The notes below the pieces were generated by a model, which made no database searches, was not told the origin of the DNA, and saw only the letters and a program-made list of their open reading frames with translations. Made by a program: the position numbers and the translations under genes. A stretch of 39,065 nt of DNA from an uncultured Acetatifactor sp. (lineage in GTDB: Bacteria > Bacillota > Clostridia > Lachnospirales > Lachnospiraceae). The stretch is from NCBI GenBank assembly GCA_910585665.1, contig CAJUFI010000039.1:1-39065 (forward strand), given 5' to 3'. This document shows positions 16,525-26,016 of this stretch, piece by piece. Position 1 is the first letter of the stretch, and every line of letters begins with the position of its first letter.

Positions 16525-17412
16525 ATGAAAGAGCGTTTGGATGTCATATTGGTCAGGCAGGGACATGCGTCCTCCAGGGAGAAGGCAAGGGCCGTCATCA
16601 TGGCGGGCAATGTCTATGTGAACGGCCAGAAAGAGGACAAGGCGGGCACTTTCTTCGATGAGGCGAAGATTTCGCTGGAAGTCAGGGAGAGCGCCCTGCG
16701 CTATGTGAGCAGGGGCGGCCTGAAGCTGGAGAAGGCCATGGAGCGGTGGAACCTGAAGCTGGACGGCAGAATCTGCATGGACATCGGGGCCTCCACAGGC
16801 GGCTTTACGGACTGCATGCTGCAGAACGGGGCGGCCAGGGTGTACGCGGTGGACGTAGGGCGCGGGCAGCTGGCCTGGAAGCTGCGCGGGGACGAGAGAG
16901 TGGTCTGCATGGAACAGACGAATTTCCGATATATGGTCAGGGAAGATATCCAGGATGACCTGGATTTCGCCAGCGTGGACGTGTCCTTCATCTCTTTGAC
17001 GAAGATATTGATTCCGGCCAGGAATCTGCTGCGGCCAGGGGGAGAGATGGTCTGCCTGATCAAGCCCCAGTTCGAGGCCGGCAAAGGCAAGGTGGGGAAG
17101 AAGGGCGTGGTCAGGGAGCCGGAAATCCACGAAGAGGTGATCAGGAAAATCGTGGATTATGCGGATATGATTGGGTTCGTCCCGCTGGATCTGGACTATT
17201 CGCCTGTCAGAGGGCCGGAGGGGAACATTGAGTATCTGGTGCATCTGAAGAAGGAGCAGGAGGTGCCGCAGGCCATTGGGGCGCTGTCTGAGCGGGAGGC
17301 TGAGGAGCGGCTGAAGGGACTGACGGAGAGCGGTGAGGGATTGTCCAGAGCGCCCCGGTGGGAGGGTCTGGTCGCCGAGACGGTGAGCGCGTCCCATGAG
17401 CGCCTGCAGTGA
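16525..17412 (+). CDS. tlyA: TlyA-family rRNA 2'-O-methyltransferase / hemolysin-like protein
   Basis: A 295-residue protein with an N-terminal S4 RNA-binding domain (about residues 1-60, RLDVILVRQGHASSREKARAV) and an FtsJ/RrmJ-like methyltransferase domain. The SAM site MDIGASTGGFTDCML includes Asp86. The first base of its ATG directly follows the dxs stop. The family methylates ribosomal RNA in some bacteria; the hemolysin name is historical. About 40 residues at the C-terminus (after VHLKKEQEVPQ) look like a poorly conserved Glu/Arg-rich tail. Confidence 0.93.
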   Translation: MKERLDVILVRQGHASSREKARAVIMAGNVYVNGQKEDKAGTFFDEAKISLEVRESALRYVSRGGLKLEKAMERWNLKLDGRICMDIGASTGGFTDCMLQNGAARVYAVDVGRGQLAWKLRGDERVVCMEQTNFRYMVREDIQDDLDFASVDVSFISLTKILIPARNLLRPGGEMVCLIKPQFEAGKGKVGKKGVVREPEIHEEVIRKIVDYADMIGFVPLDLDYSPVRGPEGNIEYLVHLKKEQEVPQAIGALSEREAEERLKGLTESGEGLSRAPRWEGLVAETVSASHERLQ

Positions 17413-17487
17413 GGTGTCCGGGCATGTTCCGATGCGAGTATTTGTCATTATCTGTGAAACGGGTTCCGGAAAGGGCAGTGCAGGGGG

Positions 17488-18378
17488 ATGAGGGAAGCTT
17501 TTTTCAAGAATTTTCTGATATATACGAACAGACATAAGGATCAGAACCTGGCCACCACGAAGCGCGTCGCCGATTTCCTCCGGCTGAAGGGCAGGCGCGT
17601 CACGGTCATGGCGGAGGGGGAGGGCGAGAGCGCTGGCCCTGAACCCGGCAGCGGCCGGGGGGTTTCCGGGGAGGCGCTGACGGAGGCGGACTGCATGATT
17701 GTGCTGGGCGGGGACGGCACGGTGCTGCAGGCCGCCAGGCTGACGAAGAAGCAGCATATCCCAATCATCGGCGTGAACCTGGGGACCTTGGGATATATGA
17801 CAGAGATTGAGACATCCGTTCTGGAGGAATCCCTGGAAAGGCTGATTTCCGGAGACTATATCCAGGAAAGCCGGATGATGCTGAACGGCAGGATCATCCC
17901 TCCGGACGGAACGGTCAGGGAGGACTGGGCGCTGAACGATATCGTCATTGCCAGATGCGGTCCGCTGCAGATCATCAAGTTCAACATTTTCGTAAACGGA
18001 CAGTTTCTGAATGAATACAGCGCGGACGGGGTGATCGTGACCACGCCCACGGGATCCACCGGCTATAATCTCTCCGCGGGGGGCCCTTTGGTGGAGCCGG
18101 GCGCGAAGCTGATCATGCTGACCCCTATCTGTCCCCATTCCCTGAACCAGCGGAGCATCATACTTTCCTCTGAGGACGTAATCGAGATTGAGATACCCAG
18201 GTGCCGGGAGGGCAGGATTCAGATGGTGGAGGCGAGCTTTGACGGAAGCCATGGGATGCCGCTGCGGACAGGGGACAGGCTGAGGATTGTCCGCTCGGAG
18301 GAGACCACGGAGTTCCTGAAGCTGAATCAGGTGAGCTTCCTGGAGGTGCTGCACAAGAAGATGCGGACGCCTTCCTGA
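17488..18378 (+). CDS. nadK: NAD kinase
   Basis: A 296-residue ATP-NAD kinase that makes NADP. The diagnostic GGDGT lies at residues 74-78 with catalytic Asp76. Other family segments are GVNLGTLGYMTEIE, the GVIVTTPTGSTGYNLSAGGP loop and CPHSLNQRSIILS. The start ATG follows GCAGGGGG. It stands 75 bp after tlyA and is followed by 185 bp with no recognisable gene before argR. Position between tlyA and argR is common in Clostridia. Confidence 0.96.
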   Translation: MREAFFKNFLIYTNRHKDQNLATTKRVADFLRLKGRRVTVMAEGEGESAGPEPGSGRGVSGEALTEADCMIVLGGDGTVLQAARLTKKQHIPIIGVNLGTLGYMTEIETSVLEESLERLISGDYIQESRMMLNGRIIPPDGTVREDWALNDIVIARCGPLQIIKFNIFVNGQFLNEYSADGVIVTTPTGSTGYNLSAGGPLVEPGAKLIMLTPICPHSLNQRSIILSSEDVIEIEIPRCREGRIQMVEASFDGSHGMPLRTGDRLRIVRSEETTEFLKLNQVSFLEVLHKKMRTPS

Positions 18379-18563
18379 AGCCCTGCCTGGGCCGTTTTAG
18401 GCCGATTTCGGAAAGATTCCCGGGTGAGCGCGTTCCGGAGGGGAAGCGGCGGGCGGGGAATTGGCTGCGGCAGGGATCGGAGGATGTTCACTCTGGTAGG
18501 ATGTATGGAGAGCGCTGCGGACAGTGCAGGGGGAAAAGGACGATGGACAGGAAGGAAAGGGAC

Positions 18564-19013
18564 ATGAAGGAAAACAGGCAGAGAACTATGGTGGAGCTCA
18601 TTCAGAGGTATGATATCGGGACACAGGAGGAGCTGGCGGAGAAGCTCAGGGAAGCGGGTTTTTCCGTGACCCAGGCCACGGTGTCCAGGGATATCAGGGA
18701 GATGAAGCTTTCCAAGGTGCCCAGGCTGGACGGGGGACAGAAGTACGTGGTGCTGGAGCAGGACGAGGAGCATCAGGGAGACCGGTTCATACGGGTTCTG
18801 CATGACGCGTTCTCTTCCGTGGAAGCCGCCCAGAACCTTCTGGTGGTCAAGACAGTGTCCGGCATGGCCATGGCGGCTGCCACCGCGCTGGACGCCCTGG
18901 AATTTCCGGAAGTGATGGGCTGTATCGCCGGGGACGACACGATTTTCGTGGCATCCCGCAGCGTGGAGGAGGCGCATATGCTGATGGACAAGATCAGGTC
19001 CATCACGGCATGA
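18564..19013 (+). CDS. argR: arginine repressor
   Basis: A 149-residue ArgR/AhrC protein. An N-terminal winged helix (residues 1-70, with ATVSRDIREMKL as recognition region) is joined to a C-terminal arginine-binding and hexamerisation domain containing ALEFPEVMGCIAGDDTIF. With arginine it represses biosynthetic and activates catabolic arginine genes; here, as in Bacillus, it also neighbours recN. The ATG at 18564 gives the standard length and follows GGAAGGAAAGG; ATGs upstream (18543) are less likely. Confidence 0.95.
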   Translation: MKENRQRTMVELIQRYDIGTQEELAEKLREAGFSVTQATVSRDIREMKLSKVPRLDGGQKYVVLEQDEEHQGDRFIRVLHDAFSSVEAAQNLLVVKTVSGMAMAAATALDALEFPEVMGCIAGDDTIFVASRSVEEAHMLMDKIRSITA

Positions 19014-19213
19014 TCCCCTGGGGCAATCCCGGGACCGGCTCCCCGCCGGGCAGCGGGAAGCCTTCACGAAAGAGATTTCCCGGGATGCAGGGACGGGAAG
19101 CGGCATGGTGGGCATGATGTCGGAGAAGGTGAGTCTTGCGGAGGGCAGGTCTGGCGGTTCCGGGAAGGCCGCGGCAGACAGCCTGAAGTGAAAAGCCTGA
19201 AAGGAGAAAGGAA

Positions 19214-20899
19214 ATGCTGCAAAGCTTACATGTGAAGAATCTGGCTCTGATGGAAGAGACCGAGGTGGAGTTCGGAAGAGGCCTGAATATCCTGACCGGA
19301 GAGACCGGCGCGGGCAAGTCCCTGCTGATTGGAAGCGTGAACCTGGCCCTGGGAGGGAAATTCGACCGTGAAATGCTGCGAAAAGGGGCGGAGAGCGCCT
19401 TGGTGGAGCTGGTATTCGCAAGCGGCGACAAGCGGGTGCGGGAAAAACTGGAGGAGCTGGAGCTGGAACCGGAGGAAGATGGCTCTGTGGTCATAAGCCG
19501 GAAGATGCAGGTGGGGAAGAATGTCTACCGTGTGAACGGGGAGACGGTCACGGCGAAACAGGTGAAGGAGCTGGCGGAGCTGTTGATTGACATCCATGGC
19601 CAGCATGAGCACCAGTCCCTTCTGAACAAGAAGAAACATATGGAGATTCTGGACGCCTACTGCGGCGAGAAGTTCCAGAAGACGGCGGAGGCGGTGGAGA
19701 CAGCCTACCGGGAATGCCGGGAACTGCAGAAGGCCCTGGAGGAAGAGGCGTTGGACGAGGAAGCCAAGGCAAAGGAGCAGGCCCTGGCGGAGTTCGAGCT
19801 GCAGGAGATTGAGCAGGCCAAGCTTGTGCCCGGGGAGGACCAGGAGCTGGAACAGCGCTACAAGCTGATGGTGAACAGCAAGAGGATAACCGAAAATCTG
19901 TCTGAAAGCTATCAATATACCGGCAGCGACTTCGAGGGCGCCGCCGGGGCGGCACTGAGCAGGGCTTTGCGGGCGCTGCGCACGGTATCGGGGCTGGATG
20001 CCCGGCTGGGGGAGCTGGAGGGGCAGCTGTCGGAGATTGACAATCTGCTGGCCGATTACAATCGGGATCTGGCGGAGTATATGGCCGACTGCGAATTCGA
20101 CGATGAAGAGTACGCGGAGGTGGAGGAGCGGCTGAATCTCCTGAACCATTTAAAGGAAAAGTACGGAAACACCATAGAGGATGTGATCGCCTACGGCCAG
20201 GATCGGCAGAAGCTGCTGGACAAGCTCAATGACTATGACGCCTATATGCGGCAGATGGAGGAGCAGTTGGCAGCAGCCAATGAAAAGCTGGAAAAAGCCT
20301 GCGAAAAGCTCTCCGCCATCCGGAAGAAGAACGCTGCCGTGCTGACGAAGCAGCTGAAGGACGCGCTGGTGCATCTGAATTTTGCCGCCGTAGAGTTTGA
20401 AATCGCGCTGAACCGGGCCAAATCCATCACCGCAAAGGGCTATGACGATGTGGAATTCCTGATTTCCACCAATCCAGGGGAGGGGCTGAAGCCTTTGGGC
20501 CAGGTGGCCAGCGGCGGCGAGCTTTCCCGTGTCATGCTGGCCATCAAGACCGTGCTGGCGGGCAAGGACGATATCGATACCTTGATTTTCGACGAAATCG
20601 ATACAGGAATCAGCGGCAGGACGGCCTGGCGGGTGTCGGAGCAGCTGGATACGGTTGCTCATGCCCATCAGGTGCTGTGCATCACGCATCTGCCCCAGAT
20701 AGCGGCTATGGCGGACAGGCATTTCGTCATTGAGAAAAGCAGCACCGGGGAGAATACCATCACGGATATCCGCATGCTGGCAGAGGAGGAGAGCCTTGGG
20801 GAACTGGCCAGGCTGCTGGGCAGCGATTCCCTGACCGAGGCCGCCCTGTCCAACGCCAGGGAGATGCGCCTCCAGGCGGCGGCCCACAAAAAAACCTGA
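19214..20899 (+). CDS. recN: DNA repair protein RecN
   Basis: A 561-residue SMC-like ATPase used in double-strand break repair. Walker A GETGAGKS lies at residues 29-36, the ABC signature SGGELSRVMLAIK begins at Ser433, and Walker B LIFDEIDTGISG includes Asp460. The long middle part (about residues 155-400) is coiled coil. GAAAGGAGAAAGG precedes the ATG. The 200 bp between argR and recN hold no recognised gene. A terminator follows, so spoIVB needs its own promoter. Confidence 0.97.
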   Translation: MLQSLHVKNLALMEETEVEFGRGLNILTGETGAGKSLLIGSVNLALGGKFDREMLRKGAESALVELVFASGDKRVREKLEELELEPEEDGSVVISRKMQVGKNVYRVNGETVTAKQVKELAELLIDIHGQHEHQSLLNKKKHMEILDAYCGEKFQKTAEAVETAYRECRELQKALEEEALDEEAKAKEQALAEFELQEIEQAKLVPGEDQELEQRYKLMVNSKRITENLSESYQYTGSDFEGAAGAALSRALRALRTVSGLDARLGELEGQLSEIDNLLADYNRDLAEYMADCEFDDEEYAEVEERLNLLNHLKEKYGNTIEDVIAYGQDRQKLLDKLNDYDAYMRQMEEQLAAANEKLEKACEKLSAIRKKNAAVLTKQLKDALVHLNFAAVEFEIALNRAKSITAKGYDDVEFLISTNPGEGLKPLGQVASGGELSRVMLAIKTVLAGKDDIDTLIFDEIDTGISGRTAWRVSEQLDTVAHAHQVLCITHLPQIAAMADRHFVIEKSSTGENTITDIRMLAEEESLGELARLLGSDSLTEAALSNAREMRLQAAAHKKT

Positions 20900-20977
20900 A
20901 AATTTTACCGAAAAAAATGTGAAATCTTTCCAGCGCCAGGGGAATGAAAGCAGATAAAATTCCACATACTATACACG

Positions 20978-21005
20978 AAAAAAGACTCTCTGAGGGTCTT
21001 TTTTT
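20978..21005 (+). terminator. Rho-independent terminator after recN
   Basis: AAAAAAGAC pairs with GTCTTTTTTT around a short GC-containing centre (TCTC/GAGG), giving a hairpin that ends in seven T residues (20999-21005). Confidence 0.85.
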
Positions 21006-21078
21006 GTGGGCAGACGCATTTTGCGCATGGCTGGCCCCAGGGCGCAGCCGTGGAGGATGAAGATAGGAGTATGTGGAG

Positions 21079-22524
21079 ATGGGACATCGGAAAGACAAAG
21101 GCAATCATCCAAAGGAAGCCGGAGATATCATGGATATCTCTGACATTTATGATAAAAGGGCTATCGGGGACAGGAAAGACGCTTCCGTCCGGAACGATGC
21201 CATCAAACAGCGGGCCGGCGAAGAGATGGTGGTACTGCTGCAGAACTGGAAAAGGAAGCTGAGACGCTACAGGATCTACCGCTCTCTGCTGTGCCTGGGG
21301 CTGGCCGCCAGCTTCGTGGCGCTGACGGGCATGCTCTATTATCAGGTGGACAGCAGCGTCCCTTCCGTCATCAACGTGCGCGCGGGAGAGGAGGAATCCT
21401 TTCGGCTGGGCATTCCGGCCAGAGGGGAGATCATCAGCGTCAGCGACCAGGGAACCAGCAATATCCCCCAGGGGGCGGTGGACATAGACTTGAGCAAGAC
21501 TGTCACTTTAAAGACCTCCCTGGGATCTGGCTATCAGATGCAGGTCAAATTGTTCGGTTTCCTCACCTTAAAAAATGTCAATATCCGGGTGATTGAGGAT
21601 CAGGAATTGATTCCCGTGGGGGCGCCGGTGGGCATCTATGTGAAGACCAACGGCGTGCTGGTAGTGGGCACGGGAGAGTTCCAGGGACCGGACGGAGTCA
21701 CCCGCTCGCCCGGCAAGTACATTCTCAAATCAGGCGACTATATCCGCAAGGTGAACGGCGAAGATGTGACGCAGAAGGACGCTTTCATAGAGGCTATCAG
21801 AAAAAACGGCGGCAAGGAGGTGGTGCTGACGGTGGAGCGGGACGGGGAGTTCATGGACGTGGAAATCACCCCCATGCAGGACACGGCGGGCGAATACAAG
21901 ATAGGAGTCTGGGTGCGGGACAACGCCCAGGGCGTAGGCACCATGACCTACATTGACAGCCAGGGGAACTTCGGCGCTTTAGGGCACGGCATCACGGACG
22001 TGGACACCAGCACGCTGATGCACATGGAGGGCGGCACGCTGTACCAGACGGACATCGTGGACATTCAGAAAGGCTCCTCCGGCAATCCGGGGGAGATGAC
22101 AGGCATGATCATCTATTCCGATGAACGCACCCTTGGGGAAATCACGGACAACAGCGAGCGCGGCATATTCGGCGTCTGTAACGACCGTGCGCTGGTCATG
22201 GGATGCAGAGAGCCTCTGCCCATCGGGCTGAAGCAGGAAATCCAGGTAGGTCCGGCTCAGATTCTCTGCACTGTGGAGGGGGACACCAGATATTACGATG
22301 TGGAGATCACGGCGGTGCATTTAGACCATGACAATGTGAACCGGGGCATCGAGCTGACAGTGACGGATCCCTCCCTTCTGTCCGTCACCGGGGGGATCGT
22401 CCAGGGCATGAGCGGCAGCCCCATCCTCCAGAACGGGAAGTTCATCGGGGCCGTGACCCATGTGCTGGTGCAGGATTCCAGGAAGGGGTATGGGATCTTT
22501 ATTGAGAATATGCTGGAACATTGA
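21079..22524 (+). CDS. spoIVB: stage IV sporulation protein B, SpoIVB serine peptidase
   Basis: A 481-residue S55-family peptidase. After a charged N-terminus and one membrane helix (about residues 68-89), a PDZ domain (about 180-275) precedes the peptidase domain. His303 in ALGHGITD and Ser447 in GMSGSPIL are the expected catalytic pair. SpoIVB is secreted by the forespore and cleaves SpoIVFA to trigger sigma-K activation. The ATG at 21079 is preferred over GTG 21073 because of spacing to TAGGAG. The N-terminal extension before the membrane helix is long. In most relatives spo0A follows directly; here a terminator and the convergent typA follow. Confidence 0.95.
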   Translation: MGHRKDKGNHPKEAGDIMDISDIYDKRAIGDRKDASVRNDAIKQRAGEEMVVLLQNWKRKLRRYRIYRSLLCLGLAASFVALTGMLYYQVDSSVPSVINVRAGEEESFRLGIPARGEIISVSDQGTSNIPQGAVDIDLSKTVTLKTSLGSGYQMQVKLFGFLTLKNVNIRVIEDQELIPVGAPVGIYVKTNGVLVVGTGEFQGPDGVTRSPGKYILKSGDYIRKVNGEDVTQKDAFIEAIRKNGGKEVVLTVERDGEFMDVEITPMQDTAGEYKIGVWVRDNAQGVGTMTYIDSQGNFGALGHGITDVDTSTLMHMEGGTLYQTDIVDIQKGSSGNPGEMTGMIIYSDERTLGEITDNSERGIFGVCNDRALVMGCREPLPIGLKQEIQVGPAQILCTVEGDTRYYDVEITAVHLDHDNVNRGIELTVTDPSLLSVTGGIVQGMSGSPILQNGKFIGAVTHVLVQDSRKGYGIFIENMLEH

Positions 22525-22570
22525 GACGGAATGGAAACGGAATAACAATAAGATAGCAACGGAATAATGT

Positions 22571-22619
22571 AGCAAGGGACGAAATGGCGGCATCTTCGCC
22601 GCGGCGTTCCTTGCTTTTT
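22571..22619 (+). terminator. Rho-independent terminator after spoIVB
   Basis: AGCAAGG (22571-22577) pairs with CCTTGCT (22609-22615) around an inner GC-rich stem (GGCGGC with GCCGC), followed by a run of T residues to 22619. Confidence 0.85.
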
Positions 22620-22676
22620 CCTGGGATAATGTTTCGCTGTGCCATCTTTTCGTCTCCGAAAACTTTTCAGAAACCC

Positions 22677-22705
22677 TTGACTTTATCGACAATATTTGAT
22701 AAAGT
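22677..22705 (+). promoter_or_regulatory. orphan promoter between spoIVB and typA
   Basis: TTGACT (22677-22682) and TAAAGT (22700-22705) are 17 bp apart and point rightward, toward the 3' end of the convergent typA gene. No ordinary gene follows. The only frame with a ribosome-like site is a 32-codon one with GTG at 22836 and stop at 22934. Confidence 0.5.
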
Positions 22706-22901
22706 AGATGCAGCCGTGCAAGCAGCGGTTATCTGGAAGTCGTAGAATCTGAGTCATGGAATCTGAAGCAGTGTCATCGTCCGTTCGTTGTCGAAGATTA
22801 TCCTGGAAGAATAATCAAAGAAAGGTGCTGTTTTTGTGTTCATTGAAAAAGCCGAAACCAAAGAGAATCTGGGCACAGAAGCGGAACAGTGCGCAGATTA
22901 T

Positions 22902-22928
22902 AAAAAATCGGGGAGAAGATTCTCCCCG
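22902..22928 (-). terminator. Rho-independent terminator of typA
   Basis: Read on the minus strand, a perfect 9-bp stem (22909-22917 with 22920-22928, loop of two bases as written or four with an open pair) is followed by ATTTTTTATAA. It lies about 80 bp beyond the typA stop. Confidence 0.9.
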
Positions 22929-23010
22929 AAATAGGAAAAGAGATTTGACACAGCCAGGCCGCCCGTCTGCGGAGCCTATGCCGCGGATGCCATATGAGGG
23001 AGAAATCCGC

Positions 23011-24843
23011 TCATTTCTTCAGCGCAGCCCGCTTGCGCAGTGTGGGATCCAGGATTTTCTTCCGGATCCGCAGATTGTTGGGCGTGACTTCCAGCAGCTC
23101 GTCCGTGTCGATGAAATCCAGGCACTGCTCCATGGACAGAATCCTGGGCGGCACCAGCCGAAGGGCTTCGTCCGACCCGGAAGAGCGGGTGTTGGTCAGC
23201 TGCTTTCTCTTGCACACGTTCACCTCGATGTCTTCGCTCCGGCCGGTCTGCCCCACCACCATTCCGGCGTAGACTTTCTCGCCGGGGCTGATGAACAGGG
23301 TGCCGCGCTCCTGCGCGTTGAACAGGCCGTAGGTGATGGCCTCGCCGGCTTCGAAGGCGATCAGGGATCCCTGCCGTCTGTACTGGATGTCCCCCTTATA
23401 AGGGGCATACCCGTCGAAGACGGTATTCAGGATGCCGTTCCCCTTGGTGTCCGTGAGGAATTCCCCACGGTAGCCGATCAGGCCTCTGGCGGGGATGGAG
23501 AACTCCAGCCGGGTGTAAGTGCCGCCGGAGATGCTGCCCATGTTGCGGAGCTCCCCTTTGCGCTGTCCCAGCTTCTCGATGACGGCCCCAGCGAATTCGT
23601 TGGGCACGTCGATATAGGCCAGCTCCATGGGCTCCGTGCGCTTGCCGTCCTGGTCCGTGTGGTAGAGGACTTCCGCTTTGCTGACGGCGAACTCATAACC
23701 CTCCCGGCGCATGTTCTCGATCAGGACGGACAGGTGCAGCTCGCCCCGGCCCGATACTTTGAAGCACTCGGTGGTGTCCGTCTCCTCCACCCGCAGGGAC
23801 ACGTCCGTGTTCAGCTCCCGGAACAGCCTGTCGCGGATATGGCGGCTGGTGACATATTTTCCCTCCAGGCCCGCCAGGGGGGAGTCGTTCACCATGAATT
23901 GCATGGCGATGGTGGGCTCGCTGATCTTCTGGAAGGGGATGGGGACAATCGCGTCCGGGGAGCAGAGGGTGTCGCCGATGCGGATGTCCGTGATGCCCGA
24001 GATGGCCACGATGGAGCCAATCCCCGCCTCCCTTACGTCCACCTTGCTCAGGCCGTTGAATTCATAGAGCTTGCTCACCTTTACCTTGGACTGCTTCTCC
24101 GGGTCGTGATGGTTGCAGATGACGACTTCCTGGTTCACCCGGATGACACCGTTGTCCACTTTCCCGATGCCGATGCGGCCGACGTACTCGTTGTAGTCAA
24201 TGGTGCTGATAAGGACCTGGGTGCCGGCCTCAGGGTCTCCTTCCGGCGCGGGGATGTAGTTGACGATGGTCTCGAACAATGGCTCCATGCTGGAACCGGT
24301 TCCGTCCGCCTCCATGGAGGCGATGCCGGTCTTGGCGGAGGCGTAGACGAAGGGGCAGTCCAGCTGGGCGTCGTCCGCGTCCAGCTCCAGGAACAGCTCC
24401 AGCACCTCGTCCACCACCTCGTCGGGCCTGGCCTCGGGGCGGTCTATCTTGTTGATGCAGACGATGACGGGGAGCTTCAGCTCCAGGGCCTTGCGGAGCA
24501 CGAATTTCGTCTGGGGCATGGGGCCCTCGAAAGCGTCCACCACCAAAATGACGCCGTTCACCATCTTCAGCACCCGCTCCACCTCCCCGCCGAAGTCGGC
24601 GTGGCCGGGGGTGTCCACGATATTGATTTTGGTGCCCTTGTACATGACGGCGGTGTTCTTGGAAAGGATGGTGATGCCCCGTTCCCGCTCGATGTCGTTG
24701 GAATCCATGATCCGCTCCGCTACATCCTGCCCCTCGCGGAACACGCCGCTCTGCTTCAGCAGCTCGTCCACAAGAGTGGTCTTGCCATGGTCTACATGGG
24801 CTATGATGGCAACATTCCTTACATCTTCTCTTTTTTGATTCAT
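23011..24843 (-). CDS. typA: ribosome-associated translational GTPase TypA/BipA
   Basis: A 610-residue GTPase of the EF-G superfamily that binds ribosomes and helps growth under stress and ribosome assembly. G1 AHVDHGKTT is at residues 15-23, then DTPGHADFGGEVERVL (G3) and NKIDRPEARPDEV (G4). The C-terminus with GEKVYAGMVVGQTGRSEDIEVN and the RIRK motif is the BipA-specific end. GAGGTT precedes the ATG on the minus strand. It is transcribed toward spoIVB from a promoter about 130 bp upstream, a long leader. Confidence 0.97.
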   Translation of the reverse strand: MNQKREDVRNVAIIAHVDHGKTTLVDELLKQSGVFREGQDVAERIMDSNDIERERGITILSKNTAVMYKGTKINIVDTPGHADFGGEVERVLKMVNGVILVVDAFEGPMPQTKFVLRKALELKLPVIVCINKIDRPEARPDEVVDEVLELFLELDADDAQLDCPFVYASAKTGIASMEADGTGSSMEPLFETIVNYIPAPEGDPEAGTQVLISTIDYNEYVGRIGIGKVDNGVIRVNQEVVICNHHDPEKQSKVKVSKLYEFNGLSKVDVREAGIGSIVAISGITDIRIGDTLCSPDAIVPIPFQKISEPTIAMQFMVNDSPLAGLEGKYVTSRHIRDRLFRELNTDVSLRVEETDTTECFKVSGRGELHLSVLIENMRREGYEFAVSKAEVLYHTDQDGKRTEPMELAYIDVPNEFAGAVIEKLGQRKGELRNMGSISGGTYTRLEFSIPARGLIGYRGEFLTDTKGNGILNTVFDGYAPYKGDIQYRRQGSLIAFEAGEAITYGLFNAQERGTLFISPGEKVYAGMVVGQTGRSEDIEVNVCKRKQLTNTRSSGSDEALRLVPPRILSMEQCLDFIDTDELLEVTPNNLRIRKKILDPTLRKRAALKK

Positions 24844-24976
24844 GATTTAACCTCGTTTCTATGGCTGTGATATGCGAATACGCACAGCGTCAGCCCGCGA
24901 TCCGGTGGCGCGGGGGAGTGTCGATATTCGTCTGTCTTCGCCGATGAATTATTTCATCACATTTTCAAACTGTTAC

Positions 24977-25005
24977 AGTATAGCACCATTTCCCCGGAGA
25001 CGCAA
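24977..25005 (-). promoter_or_regulatory. promoter of typA
   Basis: On the minus strand TTGCGT (25000-25005) and TATACT (24977-24982) are 17 bp apart. The predicted leader to the typA start is about 125 nt. The divergent gap between typA and ssb (24844-25219) is AT-rich and otherwise holds only this signal; the ssb promoter is not clear. Confidence 0.7.
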
Positions 25006-25219
25006 GGTTTATTGGATGTGAGGATTTTCCGGATATCGATTTTAAACGTTGTTTTGTATGAAAAAAAGAATAAATCGCAAAAATTGGGGAATAGTGCGGT
25101 GAGAAACTGTACTAAAATAGTGATTTCTATTGTATAAATAGTAATATCCAACTGTCAGGATTCGGATTCTGGCGGAGGTGTTACCGGAAAAAGTCTTAAA
25201 ACAAGAAGGGAGAACGAAA

Positions 25220-25858
25220 ATGACAGATAAGGTAATTGAAAACAACCAGGTGACGGTTATGGGGGAGATAGCAAGCGGTTTTACCTATAGCCATGAGATT
25301 TTCGGAGAGGGCTTCTACATGATGGACGTGCGCTGCAAGCGGCTCAGCGAGAGCTACGACATGATTCCCGTCATGGTATCTGAGCGGCTGATGGACGTGA
25401 CTGCGGACTATACGGGAGAATTGATATGCGTGAACGGGCAGTTCCGGTCCTACAACCGCCATGAGGAGCGCAAGAACCGGCTCGTGCTTTCGGTGTTCGC
25501 CAGAGAAGTCAGCTTTGTGGATGAAATGGAGGAGAGCTCCAAGACGAACCAGATTTTCCTGGACGGCTATATCTGCAAGGAGCCCATCTACAGGAAGACC
25601 CCTCTGGGAAGGGAAATCGCGGATCTGCTGCTGGCCGTGAACCGGCCCTACGGGAAATCCGACTACATACCCTGCATCTGCTGGGGAAGGAACGCGCGCT
25701 ACGCCAACAATTTCAAGGTGGGGGAGCGCTGTGCCGTGTGGGGGCGGATACAGAGCAGGGAATATATGAAGAAGCTGGATGACGAGAATGTGGAGAGAAG
25801 GGTGGCCTTCGAAGTGTCCGTCAGCAAGCTGGAACTGATCGAGGAAGGCGAAATCTGA
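25220..25858 (+). CDS. single-stranded DNA-binding protein with two OB folds
   Basis: A 212-residue protein that reads as two SSB-type OB domains in one chain. The first (about residues 8-100) is more diverged, with a conserved-looking VRCKRLSESYDMIPVMVSERL. The second (about 112-205) has the usual NQIFLDGYICKEPIYRKTPLGREIADLLLAVNR and IPCICWGRNARYA pattern. No acidic C-terminal tail for partner binding is present, so it is probably not the replicative SSB. The start ATG at 25220 follows AAGGGAGAA; the frame is open upstream but without a ribosome site. Neighbours give no functional clue. Confidence 0.8.
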   Translation: MTDKVIENNQVTVMGEIASGFTYSHEIFGEGFYMMDVRCKRLSESYDMIPVMVSERLMDVTADYTGELICVNGQFRSYNRHEERKNRLVLSVFAREVSFVDEMEESSKTNQIFLDGYICKEPIYRKTPLGREIADLLLAVNRPYGKSDYIPCICWGRNARYANNFKVGERCAVWGRIQSREYMKKLDDENVERRVAFEVSVSKLELIEEGEI

Positions 25859-25893
25859 ATCCAGGCCTGTTTTTTGCTTGTTTTGCAAAGCGT

Positions 25894-25922
25894 TTGCCAA
25901 ATCCGGGAAAGTATGGTATCCT
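25894..25922 (+). promoter_or_regulatory. promoter of the corrinoid adenosyltransferase gene
   Basis: TTGCCA (25894-25899) and TATCCT (25917-25922) are 17 bp apart, with a leader of about 88 nt. No cobalamin riboswitch signature was seen in the leader. Confidence 0.55.
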
Positions 25923-26016
25923 AAAGGAGTAATTTCTGACAGGCGCGGATCCGGGACGAGTGCCCTGTGCCGGGAAAGCAATAAAAGCCTGCATTGGAAG
26001 TGAAATGAGGTGCGAT

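Noticed and set aside
14470..18354. Open frame of 1294 codons on the minus strand opposite dxs, tlyA and nadK
   Set aside because: It is antisense to three well-identified genes, has no ribosome site or recognisable domain, and its His/Gln/Leu-rich translation is the normal by-product of GC-rich third positions on the other strand.
22756..24870. Open frame of 704 codons on the plus strand opposite typA
   Set aside because: typA is unmistakable on the minus strand; this frame is its antisense shadow although an orphan promoter lies just upstream.
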